Below are positions 33,668-42,871 of a stretch of 64,000 bases of DNA, piece by piece; within the stretch, counting starts at the first letter, position 1, and every line of letters starts with the position of its first letter. A model generated the notes under the pieces. The model saw only the letters and a list, made by a program, of their open reading frames with translations. It was not told where the DNA came from and did no database searches. Location: NCBI RefSeq assembly GCF_013401995.1, contig NZ_JACBJI010000002.1, positions 186,001 to 250,000 on the forward strand, read 5' to 3'. A program made the translations under genes and the position numbers. Source of the stretch: Flavobacterium agri. GTDB lineage: Bacteria; Bacteroidota; Bacteroidia; Flavobacteriales; Flavobacteriaceae.

Positions 33668-35854
33668 ATGAAAAAAATCTTTACTCTGTTGGTTTGTTTT
33701 TTGGCAGCCAATTTGTTTTCTCAGCAAAAGGTTGCCCAAAGGGTTGCCGAACTGAAAAGCGCTAAATCGGTTTTTAGGCATTTTTCGGTTTTGGATGCCA
33801 ACAATGAGGCGCCATCTGCTGAGGTTTCCAAAGCCGTCGAAAAGGCAAGTTTTGCCAAAATCAGAACTGCCGACGTAAATACCATTTTCAGCACACAACC
33901 TGAAACCATAGAGGTTGACGTTCCCTACATGGGCAACCAAATTACAGTAGAGCTCTACAAAGCGGACATTCTCAACAGCTCTTTCCAAATCGATACCGAT
34001 AAACAAAGAGATATAGCTTATCAAAAAGGGGCATATTACAGAGGAATCGTTAAGGATGACAACCATTCAATCGTAGCCTTGAGTTTTTTCAACAATGAAC
34101 TTAGCGGAATCATTTCGGCCGATGGTATCGGGAATCTTGTGATCGGGAAATTGCAGAAACCAGGCAATACCGAAAACTACATCATTTATTCGGATGCCGA
34201 CATGAAGGTAACCAATCCATTCAACTGCGGGATGAAAGTTGATGCTGAAAATCCGAATTTCCAACAAGGGGAAGAATCTACAGACAGATCGATAGAAAGC
34301 GTGCGCTGTGTTACCATTTATTTTGAGGTCGATTATAACCTGTATCAGCAGAACGGCAGTAACACCACTAACGTAGGAAACTGGGTTACGGGTGTGTTTA
34401 ACAATGTCGTTACACTGTACGCCAATGATGGCATTTCGGTCGGACTTAAAAGTACATTCATCTGGACTGAAAATGATCCTTATACGGGAGATAATTCCGG
34501 TGATTATTTGAACATGTTCCAGGATTTGCGACCGGTGTTCAATGGTGATGTTGGAATGTTATTAGGAATTGATCCAGGAGGAAACGGTGGTGTTGCCGCC
34601 ACAATCAACGGACTTTGCAGCGGAGACAACCATAGTTATTCAGATGTCGACTTAGGATATTCTACGGTACCTACTTTTTCATGGACTGTTGAAGTCGTCA
34701 CTCACGAATTGGGGCACTTGCTAGGTTCTCCTCACACACATGGCTGTTATTGGAACGGAAACAACACGGCTATCGACGGATGCGGCACCCAGGCAGGTTA
34801 TGTGGAAGGAAGCTGCGCACAAGGTCCAATTCCAAGCAGCGTCGTAAAAGGAACGATCATGAGTTATTGCCACTTGATCAACAACGTGGGGATCAATTTC
34901 AATAACGGATTCGGTACTCAGCCTACACAAAGAATTCTTACAGCAGTTAACGGAGGAAGCTGCTTGAGTACAGATTGTATCAATACTTGTATCAATACAG
35001 TGTCCAACATCACGGCGAACAATATCACGACGAGCTCGGCGACAATCACTTGGGATGAATTATCATCAATCAGCCAATGGCAGGTTTTGGTGAACCCACT
35101 AGCGAGTAATTTTGGCATCTACACGACAGTGTCAGCTCAAACGTACACTAATTCAAGCTTGCAGCCGAATACGTTCTACAAAGCAAGAGTGCGTCCTGTT
35201 TGCCCGTCTGGAGTAACTTCTGCCATTCGCCAGGTTATTTTCGCGACGCCGGCCAACTGGTGTTCGGGAGTGACGATTACCGATACGGGAGGAACTGCCG
35301 GAGATTATACCGACAACCAGGATTACACACGCGTGATGATCCCTACCCAAGCGAACAAGAAAATCCAACTTGATTTCACTCAATTCGATCTTGAGACGGA
35401 CTACGATTATATCTATGTGTACGACGGAGCTTCGACTTCATCTCCAGACTTGACTTTCGGAGGTTTGACAGGGGAAGATATGTCTGCACCTTTCCCTTCT
35501 TACGTTTCAACGTCTCCCGACGGAGCTTTGACACTTCGTTTCGTTTCCGATCCAGGTGTTGTGGCAAGCGGTTATACAGCTACGGTTGCATGTCAGGATT
35601 TGTTGGGCGTGAACGATACCCAGAATATCGACTTCACGTATTATCCGAATCCGGCCAAAGATGCGGTAAATATCGTTTCGAGAACCGAGATAACCAACGT
35701 GGAAGTGTATAATGTCGCAGGTCAATTGTTGTATGCCAACAAAGCCAATACACTTGAAACCAAAGTCGATATTTCGGCTTACGCTACGGGAACGTATTTC
35801 TTCAAGTTGAAATTTGGCGAATACAGCGCAAACTTCAAGATCATGAAATTCTAA
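33668..35854 (+). CDS. secreted zinc metalloprotease with Fn3, CUB-like and T9SS sorting domains
   Basis: This 728-residue protein has a signal peptide (about 1-18). A propeptide-like region (to about 200) is followed by a reprolysin-type (M12B-like) domain with HELGHLLGSPHTH (His346, 350 and 356) and the Met-turn TIMSYCH. A fibronectin type III domain follows (about 440-530, SATITWDELSSISQWQV), then a CUB-like domain (about 535-645, YDYIYVYDGAS), and a type A C-terminal sorting domain from about 650 (YYPNPAKDAVNI ... TGTYFFKLKF). It should be exported by the type IX system, fitting GldH in this window. Confidence 0.92.
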   Translation: MKKIFTLLVCFLAANLFSQQKVAQRVAELKSAKSVFRHFSVLDANNEAPSAEVSKAVEKASFAKIRTADVNTIFSTQPETIEVDVPYMGNQITVELYKADILNSSFQIDTDKQRDIAYQKGAYYRGIVKDDNHSIVALSFFNNELSGIISADGIGNLVIGKLQKPGNTENYIIYSDADMKVTNPFNCGMKVDAENPNFQQGEESTDRSIESVRCVTIYFEVDYNLYQQNGSNTTNVGNWVTGVFNNVVTLYANDGISVGLKSTFIWTENDPYTGDNSGDYLNMFQDLRPVFNGDVGMLLGIDPGGNGGVAATINGLCSGDNHSYSDVDLGYSTVPTFSWTVEVVTHELGHLLGSPHTHGCYWNGNNTAIDGCGTQAGYVEGSCAQGPIPSSVVKGTIMSYCHLINNVGINFNNGFGTQPTQRILTAVNGGSCLSTDCINTCINTVSNITANNITTSSATITWDELSSISQWQVLVNPLASNFGIYTTVSAQTYTNSSLQPNTFYKARVRPVCPSGVTSAIRQVIFATPANWCSGVTITDTGGTAGDYTDNQDYTRVMIPTQANKKIQLDFTQFDLETDYDYIYVYDGASTSSPDLTFGGLTGEDMSAPFPSYVSTSPDGALTLRFVSDPGVVASGYTATVACQDLLGVNDTQNIDFTYYPNPAKDAVNIVSRTEITNVEVYNVAGQLLYANKANTLETKVDISAYATGTYFFKLKFGEYSANFKIMKF

Positions 35855-35873
35855 AAGAATTTGAAATAAATGG

Positions 35874-35906
35874 AAAAGCCCTTTCGGAAACGGAAGGGCT
35901 TTTTTA
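35874..35906 (+). terminator. intrinsic terminator of the metalloprotease gene
   Basis: AAAAGCCCTT and AAGGGCTTTT pair and a T-run follows. Confidence 0.85.
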
Positions 35907-35913
35907 TTGTTCC

Positions 35914-35946
35914 AGACCTTTGAGGTTTTCAAAACCTCAAAGGTCT
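35914..35946. repeat. 33-bp perfect palindrome, dispersed element, CAAAGG variant (inverted order)
   Basis: The arms AGACCTTTGAGGTTTT and AAAACCTCAAAGGTCT flank a C at 35930. It lies between the protease terminator and the mfd stop. Confidence 0.9.
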
Positions 35947-35989
35947 CCAAAAAACGAAAAATCCAATTACAGAAAATCTGCCAAAAAGG

Positions 35990-38900
35990 TTAAGAAACCA
36001 CTTTCTGCATTAAATCCAAAGCCTTGCTCACCGATTTGACATCCTCGAAAGTCAGCAATAACTTCAATCCGCTTGTAGTCTGTTTTTCCTTGATTCGAGC
36101 CAGGTTCGGATTTTTTTGGATGAATCCGATCACGTTGTCGAACTGTTTCGACTGGAAGAAATCCGAATCGTGGTCCGAAATGAAATACCCGACCATCTTG
36201 CCTTGTTTCATCACGAGTTTCTCGATGCCGATTTTGGCCGCGATCCATTTGATGCGCAAACTGTTGAGCAATGCCGATGCCTGTTTCGGCAACGGTCCGA
36301 AGCGATCGACAAGACGTTTTTCGTAAAGGAAAAGCGCTTCCTCGTCCTTGATCAAGCTCAATTCGTTGTACAGATTCAGACGTTCCGAAACCGTATTGAT
36401 GTACTCGTCAGGGAACAAAAGTTCAAAATCCGAATCGATCTGGATGTCTTTGACGTATTCCTTTTCGTGTTCGCCCTCGATCTCGCGGTACAAATCCTTG
36501 AATTCGTTCTCCTTGAGTTCCTCGATGGCTTCGTTCATGATTTTCTGGTACGTCTCAAAACCGATATCGTTGATGAAACCGCTTTGTTCGCCTCCTAGCA
36601 GATCGCCCGCGCCGCGAATCTCGAGATCTTTCATCGCGATGTTGAAACCACTGCCGAGTTCCGAGAATTGTGCAAGCGCGTGGATACGTTTTCGCGCGTC
36701 TTCTGTCATCACCGAAAACGGAGGCGTGATAAAATAACAGAACGCCTTCTTGTTGCTTCGTCCGACGCGACCGCGCATCTGATGCAGATCCGAAAGCCCG
36801 AAATTATTGGCGTTGTTGATGAAAATCGTATTCGCGTTCGGCACGTCGAGTCCGCTTTCGATGATGGTCGTGGCCACCAAAACATCGAATTCGCCGTTCA
36901 TGAACGACAACATGAGTTCCTCGAGTTTCTTGCCGTCCATTTGGCCGTGGCCGATACCGATTCTCGCGTTTGGTACCAAACGTTGGATCATTCCCGCGAC
37001 CTCGCGTATGTTCTCGATGCGGTTGTTGATGAAGAAAACCTGTCCGTTTCTCTGTATTTCGTACGAGATCGCGTCGCGCATCGTCTCTTCGCTAAAGCCG
37101 ACAACATGGGTTTCTATCGGATAACGGTTTGGCGGCGGCGTCGTGATCACAGACAAATCGCGAGCGGCCATCAGTGAAAACTGAAGTGTCCGGGGAATTG
37201 GGGTCGCCGTCAACGTCAACGTATCGATGTTTGCGCCTAGCGTCTTGAGTTTATCCTTTACGTTTACGCCGAATTTCTGTTCCTCATCGACAATCAAAAG
37301 CCCGAGATTCTTGAACTTGACATTTTTGCTGACCAATTGGTGCGTCCCGATCACGATGTCCAATTTCCCGTCTGCCAAATCCTTGAGCGTTTCCGATTTT
37401 TGTTTCGCACTTCGGAATCGGTTCAAATAACCAACTGAAACCGGCATTTCCTTCAAACGTTCCGAAAACGTGCGGTAATGTTGATACGCCAAAATCGTCG
37501 TCGGAACCAAAATCGCGACCTGTTTTCCGTTGTCCACAGCCTTGAAAGCGGCTCTGATCGCGACTTCTGTCTTCCCGAACCCGACGTCTCCGCACACCAA
37601 GCGATCCATCGGACGCTCGCTTTCCATATCGGCTTTGACTTCCTGGGTCGCTTTTAATTGGTCGGGCGTGTCTTCGTAAATGAACGACGATTCGAGTTCG
37701 AGCTGCAAATAACTGTCCGGACCGTATTGGAAACCTTTCTCCAATCGGCGTTTTGCATACAATTGGATCAAGTTGAAAGCGATGTGCTTGACGCGCGCCT
37801 TCGTTTTATTTTTGAGGGTTTTCCAGGCCGCCGAGCCGAGTTTGTAAATTTTCGGAGGCGCGCCGTCTTTCCCGTTGTATTTCGAAATTTTGTGAAGCGA
37901 ATGGATGCTCACGTATACGATGTCGTTGTCGGCATACACGAGTTTGATCGCCTCCTGTGTCTTGCCTTCTACCTGGATTTTCTGCAATCCGCCAAACTTC
38001 CCGATGCCGTGGTCGATATGCGTCACATAATCGCCGACCGACAACGTATTGAGTTCCTTAAGCGTGATCGTCTGCTTTTTCGAATAGCCGTTCTTGATCG
38101 AAAATTTGTGGTAACGTTCGAAAATCTGGTGGTCGGTATAACACGCGACCTGCAGTTCGTCGTCTATGAAACCTTGGAACAAAGGCGTGACGATCGTTTC
38201 GTATTGTTTGCGAACGTCTTCATGGCTGGCTTCGTCCAAACTCTCGAAAATGTCATGAAAACGTTTGGCCTGAGTATCGTTCGAGCAGAAAAGGTAATTT
38301 CGGATACCGTTCGAATGGTTGTCGCCCAAATTGTTGAGCAACAGATCGAATTGCTTGTTGAAGGCGGGTTGCGGCTTGGTGTGGAATTCGAATGTATGAT
38401 GCGGCTCAAACATAGGATTGGCCGTAAATTCAAGCACCGAAAACAATTCCGCGCGTTTCGTGAACGCCTTCGCATTGACGAACAATTGTTCGGGTTCCAC
38501 ATGTTTGATCGTCGAATCGAGCTTTTGGAAGGTATCCTCGGCCGTTTGGAAAATCTTGTCGAGTTTGGACAGCGCGATTTCGGGTTCCTGTACGAGCAAC
38601 ACCGTTTTTTCGCTTATGTAATCCAGGAAACTCTCGCGGCTTTCCTCAAAAAATTTATTCTCAACGTTCGGTATGATCGTGATTTTCTTTTTCTTTTCGA
38701 TCGAAAGCTGTGTTTCCACGTCGAAGCTTCTTATGGAATCAACCTCGTTGCCGAAGAATTCGATGCGGTACGGATTGTCGTTCGAAAACGAAAACACGTC
38801 GATGATTCCGCCACGCACCGAAAATTCACCGGGTTCGGTAATGAAATCGACGCGTCGGAATTCGTATTCGTGCAACACTTCGTTGATGAAATCGATCGAA

Positions 38901-39352
38901 ATCTTATCGCCGACCGCAACTTTCAAAGTGTTCTTTTCAAGCTGTTGGCGCGTGACAACCTTCTCGGACAACGCTTCGGGGTAACTTACGATCAATGCCG
39001 GGCGTTTGCGCGAATTGATGCGGTTCAAAACTTCGGCGCGAAGCAATACGTTCGCATTGTCGGTGTCCTCGATCTGGTACGGTCGACGGTACGAACCCGG
39101 ATAGAAAAGCACGTCTTCCTCTCCGATCAACTGTTCCAGATCGTTTAAGTAATACGCGGCTTCTTCCTTGTCGGAAAGCACCAAAAGAAACGGCAATTCC
39201 GATTTTTTGAACAGCGAACGCACCACAAAAGACAATGAAGACCCGACCAATCCACGCAATTGCAACTTTTGGCCTTTTTGTTCGAGGCTTTGTGCGATGC
39301 GGATCAGTTTGGCAGAAGAATCGTATTTGTTGAATAAGGCTGCCTGGCTCAA
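35990..39352 (-). CDS. mfd: transcription-repair coupling factor Mfd
   Basis: This 1120-residue superfamily 2 translocase frees RNA polymerase stalled at lesions and recruits UvrA. The N-terminal UvrB-like modules are followed by the RNA-polymerase interaction (CarD-like) domain (GDYVTHIDHGIGKFGGL). The helicase core comes next, with Walker A GDVGFGKTEVA near residue 588, a DEEQ box in LIVDEEQKFG and the motif VI region QMRGRVGRS. The C-terminal TRCF domain is complete. The start is TTG at 39352, which directly abuts the TAA of the upstream lipoprotein gene; no better start is in frame. Confidence 0.96.
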   Translation of the reverse strand: MSQAALFNKYDSSAKLIRIAQSLEQKGQKLQLRGLVGSSLSFVVRSLFKKSELPFLLVLSDKEEAAYYLNDLEQLIGEEDVLFYPGSYRRPYQIEDTDNANVLLRAEVLNRINSRKRPALIVSYPEALSEKVVTRQQLEKNTLKVAVGDKISIDFINEVLHEYEFRRVDFITEPGEFSVRGGIIDVFSFSNDNPYRIEFFGNEVDSIRSFDVETQLSIEKKKKITIIPNVENKFFEESRESFLDYISEKTVLLVQEPEIALSKLDKIFQTAEDTFQKLDSTIKHVEPEQLFVNAKAFTKRAELFSVLEFTANPMFEPHHTFEFHTKPQPAFNKQFDLLLNNLGDNHSNGIRNYLFCSNDTQAKRFHDIFESLDEASHEDVRKQYETIVTPLFQGFIDDELQVACYTDHQIFERYHKFSIKNGYSKKQTITLKELNTLSVGDYVTHIDHGIGKFGGLQKIQVEGKTQEAIKLVYADNDIVYVSIHSLHKISKYNGKDGAPPKIYKLGSAAWKTLKNKTKARVKHIAFNLIQLYAKRRLEKGFQYGPDSYLQLELESSFIYEDTPDQLKATQEVKADMESERPMDRLVCGDVGFGKTEVAIRAAFKAVDNGKQVAILVPTTILAYQHYRTFSERLKEMPVSVGYLNRFRSAKQKSETLKDLADGKLDIVIGTHQLVSKNVKFKNLGLLIVDEEQKFGVNVKDKLKTLGANIDTLTLTATPIPRTLQFSLMAARDLSVITTPPPNRYPIETHVVGFSEETMRDAISYEIQRNGQVFFINNRIENIREVAGMIQRLVPNARIGIGHGQMDGKKLEELMLSFMNGEFDVLVATTIIESGLDVPNANTIFINNANNFGLSDLHQMRGRVGRSNKKAFCYFITPPFSVMTEDARKRIHALAQFSELGSGFNIAMKDLEIRGAGDLLGGEQSGFINDIGFETYQKIMNEAIEELKENEFKDLYREIEGEHEKEYVKDIQIDSDFELLFPDEYINTVSERLNLYNELSLIKDEEALFLYEKRLVDRFGPLPKQASALLNSLRIKWIAAKIGIEKLVMKQGKMVGYFISDHDSDFFQSKQFDNVIGFIQKNPNLARIKEKQTTSGLKLLLTFEDVKSVSKALDLMQKVVS

Positions 39353-40024
39353 TTATGGTAGTTTTCTGTCGCGTCCTCCCATGAATCCTTTCGGGCGCGG
39401 CGTTTGTTGTTGTTTTTGTGCGGAATTTGAAGGCGTTACGTCTTCAGGTTTGAAACCGGCGTCGGGAATCGCGCGTGCGGTGTCTAGCATGCGGATCATG
39501 TCGGCTTCTCCTTGTTCTTTCGGAATGCTGGTTTTGCGGTCGATTTCGCTGAGTTGGGCCTGAAAACCCTGCATTTCGGTATTGATGTCGGCCACCAAAG
39601 CATTTACCTTATCGGCCGGGATATCGTTGAGGTTGATGAACAGATTGATCGAATTGATTTTGGTCGTCAATACGGCGATCCGGGCCTTGACCTGTGGTTT
39701 GTTGTAATTTACCGGAATGTTGTTCGGCAATGCGAGCGCACGTTCCGAAAGGATTTTCGCCTTTTTCTGGAAAGCCCCGATACTGCTTTGCGGCTTTTGC
39801 GACATTTCGCGCAACAAATCACGCCAAGCGGGCCAGGTCGCGATCAATTTTTCGGATGTAGGATTGGTCGGATTCGTGTTGAAACGCCAATTCAGGCTGA
39901 TGCTTTCAAAAACCTTCTCCTTTTTCTTTTGCTCTTTTACCTGTTCGGCGGCGCGTTTTTCCTCGTCTGTACACGAAAACAGTAGAATGCCGATAAACAG
40001 GAGGCTTAAAAGACGTTTCGCCAT
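39353..40024 (-). CDS. lipoprotein of unknown function upstream of mfd
   Basis: This 223-residue lipoprotein has the signal MAKRLLSLLFIGILLFSC (Cys18). The mature part is helical, with a Lys/Glu-rich start and a proline-containing basic tail. No family was recognised beyond flavobacterial hypothetical proteins. The stop codon abuts the mfd TTG, so the two genes share a transcript. I chose the ATG at 40024 because it begins the signal peptide. Confidence 0.75.
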   Translation of the reverse strand: MAKRLLSLLFIGILLFSCTDEEKRAAEQVKEQKKKEKVFESISLNWRFNTNPTNPTSEKLIATWPAWRDLLREMSQKPQSSIGAFQKKAKILSERALALPNNIPVNYNKPQVKARIAVLTTKINSINLFINLNDIPADKVNALVADINTEMQGFQAQLSEIDRKTSIPKEQGEADMIRMLDTARAIPDAGFKPEDVTPSNSAQKQQQTPRPKGFMGGRDRKLP

Positions 40025-40044
40025 GTCGCAAAAAATTAGGAGTA

Positions 40045-40077
40045 CAAATGTAATCAGCACAAGGCAATTACACGCAA
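40045..40077 (-). promoter_or_regulatory. promoter of the lipoprotein-mfd unit
   Basis: On the minus strand, TTG (40077-40075), a 22-base spacer and TACATTTG (40052-40045) match the Bacteroidota consensus. Confidence 0.65.
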
Positions 40078-40124
40078 GCCGTTAGGAATTATTAACGAAT
40101 CGATAACGGAATGCAACCAAAACG

Positions 40125-40132
40125 TATATTTG
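40125..40132 (+). promoter_or_regulatory. possible -7 box of tdh
   Basis: TATATTTG lies 19 bases before the ATG; no TTG at the proper distance is seen. Confidence 0.45.
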
Positions 40133-40151
40133 TGCAAAATACAGCACAACT

Positions 40152-41093
40152 ATGCCCAAAATTTTGATAATCGGCGCTTGCGGACAAATAGGCACCGAGC
40201 TTACGCACAAACTGCGCGAAAAATACGGTGTCGACAACGTGATCGCTTCCGACATCCGCAAACTCAACAACGACGTGGTCAACGACGGGATTTTCGAGGT
40301 GATCAACGCGCTCGATTTCAACCAGATCGAAAGCATCATCGAAAAATACCACGTTGACGAAGTGTATCTCATGGCGGCTTTGCTTTCGGCGACTGCCGAG
40401 AAAAATCCTGCTTTCGCCTGGGATCTGAACATGAATTCGCTTTTCCACGTGCTGAACCTGGCCAAAGCGAAAAAGATCAAGAAGATTTTCTGGCCGTCGA
40501 GCATCGCGGTTTTCGGGCCGACTACCCCGAAGAACCAAACGCCTCAATACACGGTCATGGAACCGTCGACGGTTTATGGGATTTCTAAGCAATGCGGCGA
40601 GCGTTGGTGCGAATATTACCACAACATTTACGGCGTCGACGTACGCAGCATCCGTTATCCGGGATTGATTTCGTGGTCGACTCCTCCGGGTGGCGGCACG
40701 ACCGATTACGCTGTCGATATTTACTACAAAGCACTATCGGACGGCAAGTACGAGTGTTTCCTCAAAGAAGATACGCGCATGCCGATGATGTACATGGACG
40801 ATGCGATCCGTGCCACGATCGGCATCATGGAAGCGCCCGCCGACCAGATCAAGATACATTCTTCGTATAATTTGTCGGCGATGGATTTCACGCCGAAAGA
40901 GATCGCGGACGAAATCAAAAAACACATTCCCGATTTCGAAATCACGTACAACCCCGATTTCCGTCAAAAGATCGCCGACAGCTGGCCTTCGAGCATAGAC
41001 GATACGTCGGCGCGTGAAGATTGGGGCTGGAAGCACGAATTCGGGTTGGAAAATATGACCCGGGACATGCTCGAGCATCTGAAAGACGCTTAA
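40152..41093 (+). CDS. tdh: SDR-type L-threonine 3-dehydrogenase
   Basis: This 313-residue NAD-dependent enzyme oxidises L-threonine to 2-amino-3-ketobutyrate. It has the Rossmann motif GACGQIG (8-14), the catalytic Ser of WPSSIAVFGP and YGISK (Tyr142, Lys146). The substrate-loop sequence YPGLISWSTPPGGGTTDYAVDIYY is diagnostic for the extended-SDR threonine dehydrogenases, including those of Flavobacterium, rather than for sugar epimerases. The gene is complete and ends in a strong terminator. Confidence 0.92.
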   Translation: MPKILIIGACGQIGTELTHKLREKYGVDNVIASDIRKLNNDVVNDGIFEVINALDFNQIESIIEKYHVDEVYLMAALLSATAEKNPAFAWDLNMNSLFHVLNLAKAKKIKKIFWPSSIAVFGPTTPKNQTPQYTVMEPSTVYGISKQCGERWCEYYHNIYGVDVRSIRYPGLISWSTPPGGGTTDYAVDIYYKALSDGKYECFLKEDTRMPMMYMDDAIRATIGIMEAPADQIKIHSSYNLSAMDFTPKEIADEIKKHIPDFEITYNPDFRQKIADSWPSSIDDTSAREDWGWKHEFGLENMTRDMLEHLKDA

Positions 41094-41111
41094 GAAGCAA
41101 TTCCTTAAATA

Positions 41112-41150
41112 AAAACGCCCTTTGGATGTGGTTCCGAAGGGCGTTTTTTT
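41112..41150. terminator. terminator between tdh and the propeller lipoprotein
   Basis: AAAACGCCCTT and AAGGGCGTTTT flank a 14-base loop, followed by TTT on the plus strand. It can serve both convergent genes. Confidence 0.85.
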
Positions 41151-42063
41151 ATTTTTTCGAAGGCATATAAATCGGCGATTCGTCTCTTTTCGGATGCGTC
41201 GTGAGCCGAAACTTTTGCCTGGTAATCACGTCTATTTTCCAAACGTCGTAATTCGAGGCGTTTCCCGAAGTGAACGAAATGAAACGGCCGTCAGGCGACC
41301 ACGACGGCGAATAATCTTCGATTTCGTCGTTGGTGATGTTCTGCATTTCGCTCGCGTCGCTGTTCATGGTGAAAATATCGGTAAAGCCTTTGTCGGAGCG
41401 GCCGTAGAACGCGATTCGTTTTCCGTCGGGCGACACCGCGGCTCCCGAATCGAAACCTTCCTTGCGCGTGAGTTGCCTCTGGTTTTGGCCGTTGCTGTCG
41501 ATGATGAAAAGTTCTCCGTTGGCTTTTGAAGTCGCGGTTTTCGGCAGCTCGAGCGTAAAAATGATATGCTTGCCGTCTCGCGTCCAGACCGGGCTTTCGC
41601 AATAGCTTTTGTTGTGGGTCAACCGGGAAACGTTGCCGCCGTTGGAATCCATGAGGTACAAGTCGTCGGTTTTACCGTCGCGGTCTGAGGTGAAAACGAT
41701 CGTTTTTCCATCTGGTGAATAGGCTGCGTTGCGTTCGTTTGCAGTATTGTTCGTGAGGTTTACGGTATTCGAACCGTCGGCGTCCATTCTCCAGATTTCG
41801 TCATTGCCCGTCCTGTCGCTGTAGAACAGGATGTGTTTCGCGTCGGGCGACCAGTTTTGCGCATAATCGGTTTTGGGGTTGTCGGTGAGTCGTTTGACGT
41901 TCGTGCTGTCGGAATGCATCGTATATACCTCGAAGTTGCCGTCGCGTTTGCTTGTGAACAGTATTTTTTGGACTTCGTTCGGGTTTGTGACGCTTTTGTT
42001 TGATGTCGAACACGAATTCAAAAGCAGGAAAGCGGTAGCGAAAAGTAAGGTGTATCGTGCCAT
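41149..42063 (-). CDS. TolB-like six-bladed propeller lipoprotein
   Basis: This 304-residue lipoprotein has the signal MARYTLLFATAFLLLNSC (Cys18). PD40/WD40-like beta-propeller repeats follow, each around a W/YSPDG or SPDGKxIxFxSDRxG core: WSPDAKHILFYSDRTGN, YSPDGKTIVFTSDRDGK, WTRDGKHIIFT, SPDGKRIAFYGRSDKG, WSPDGRFISFTSGN. Unlike TolB it lacks the N-terminal TolB domain and carries a lipid anchor, so it is not the Tol-Pal protein itself. I start at 42063, at the signal peptide. Confidence 0.88.
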   Translation of the reverse strand: MARYTLLFATAFLLLNSCSTSNKSVTNPNEVQKILFTSKRDGNFEVYTMHSDSTNVKRLTDNPKTDYAQNWSPDAKHILFYSDRTGNDEIWRMDADGSNTVNLTNNTANERNAAYSPDGKTIVFTSDRDGKTDDLYLMDSNGGNVSRLTHNKSYCESPVWTRDGKHIIFTLELPKTATSKANGELFIIDSNGQNQRQLTRKEGFDSGAAVSPDGKRIAFYGRSDKGFTDIFTMNSDASEMQNITNDEIEDYSPSWSPDGRFISFTSGNASNYDVWKIDVITRQKFRLTTHPKRDESPIYMPSKK

Positions 42064-42121
42064 ATCGGATCTTTTTTGCGGATGATGGATGTGCTTTGTA
42101 TTCCTGATTTGCGTTCTCGAA

Positions 42122-42280
42122 CGTGAGTCGCGTGAGGGATGCAAGCGGATATACTTTTGGTGGCGAGCGCTCCCGAAACGTCGGGAGAGGCACCAAAAGA
42201 TAGAAGCGGGCAGCCCGACGGCAGCGCTGCAGCGACTTCCCGTAAACGCAAATGTTCCGCGCTGCCGGCACGCCAAAACA
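42122..42280 (+). repeat. dispersed intergenic repeat, second copy
   Basis: This segment shares ordered blocks with 14950-15105 (GCGTGAGGGATG, AGCGGATAT, GGTGGCGAGCGC, GCAGCCCGACGGC, GCCGGCACGCC). Its middle contains an extra small hairpin, TCCCGAAACGTCGGGA. It occupies the gap between the propeller lipoprotein and the SnoaL-like gene. Confidence 0.75.
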
Positions 42281-42305
42281 TCGATTTTCTAAACGAAAGA
42301 CCCGA

Positions 42306-42791
42306 TCATTTCTTCTGTTTGAGTTTCTCGAGGTACGCGTCTTCGTTTTTGCTTATGATTTTGATGACACCGTCCACGTCGTCGTTCGGAATGGTCATCG
42401 ACAACACATAATGCTTGATTTTCCACTTGTCGTTTTCTTTGACCAAGACGCCCGAACCGCGGCAGATTTTCATCCAGGTGTCGAGCAATTCGTCGAACCA
42501 TGCCATTTTGCCGTCGGCGCTTAAATAGATGTGGCGTTCGACGGGCTTGAAATCCCACGCTTTCCCTTTGTCGAAATACGGTTTGGAAAACGCTTTGAAC
42601 TGTTCCATGTTCCAGTTTTCGGCAGCTTCGGTCCCGATGAAGATCGCATCGCTCGTAAAAGCACCGAAGTAGCCGTTGAAATTCCCGTCGGCAGCGGCTT
42701 TGTGCCAATCGTTGAGTATTTTGTCGATGTCTGATTTTTGCGAAAACACCGATGCCGAAACGAAAAGAAGTAGAAAATAAACGTATTTCAT
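42306..42791 (-). CDS. exported SnoaL-like / NTF2-fold protein
   Basis: This 161-residue protein has a signal peptide (MKYVYFLLLFVSASVFSQ). The rest fits the SnoaL_3 (DUF4440-type) cone fold, with WHKAAADGNFNGYFGAFTSDAIFIGTEAAENW and a C-terminal WKIKHYVLSMTIPND. Such domains bind small molecules or catalyse simple reactions. No partner gene is apparent. Confidence 0.82.
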   Translation of the reverse strand: MKYVYFLLLFVSASVFSQKSDIDKILNDWHKAAADGNFNGYFGAFTSDAIFIGTEAAENWNMEQFKAFSKPYFDKGKAWDFKPVERHIYLSADGKMAWFDELLDTWMKICRGSGVLVKENDKWKIKHYVLSMTIPNDDVDGVIKIISKNEDAYLEKLKQKK

Positions 42792-42822
42792 GGTTGTCGA
42801 TTTTCAACTAAATTACATAAAA

Positions 42823-42853
42823 AAACTCCCGCCGAGATCGAAAGCGGGAGTTT
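42823..42853 (-). terminator. intrinsic terminator of amt
   Basis: AAACTCCCGC and GCGGGAGTTT pair; on the minus strand a T-run follows. Confidence 0.85.
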
Positions 42854-42871
42854 GCAACAGTTGTCTAGTTA

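Noticed and set aside
37658..39148. A 496-codon plus-strand frame opposite mfd.
   Set aside because: Mfd motifs are all present on the minus strand; the opposite frame has no recognisable domain and depends on the high frequency of TCG codons.
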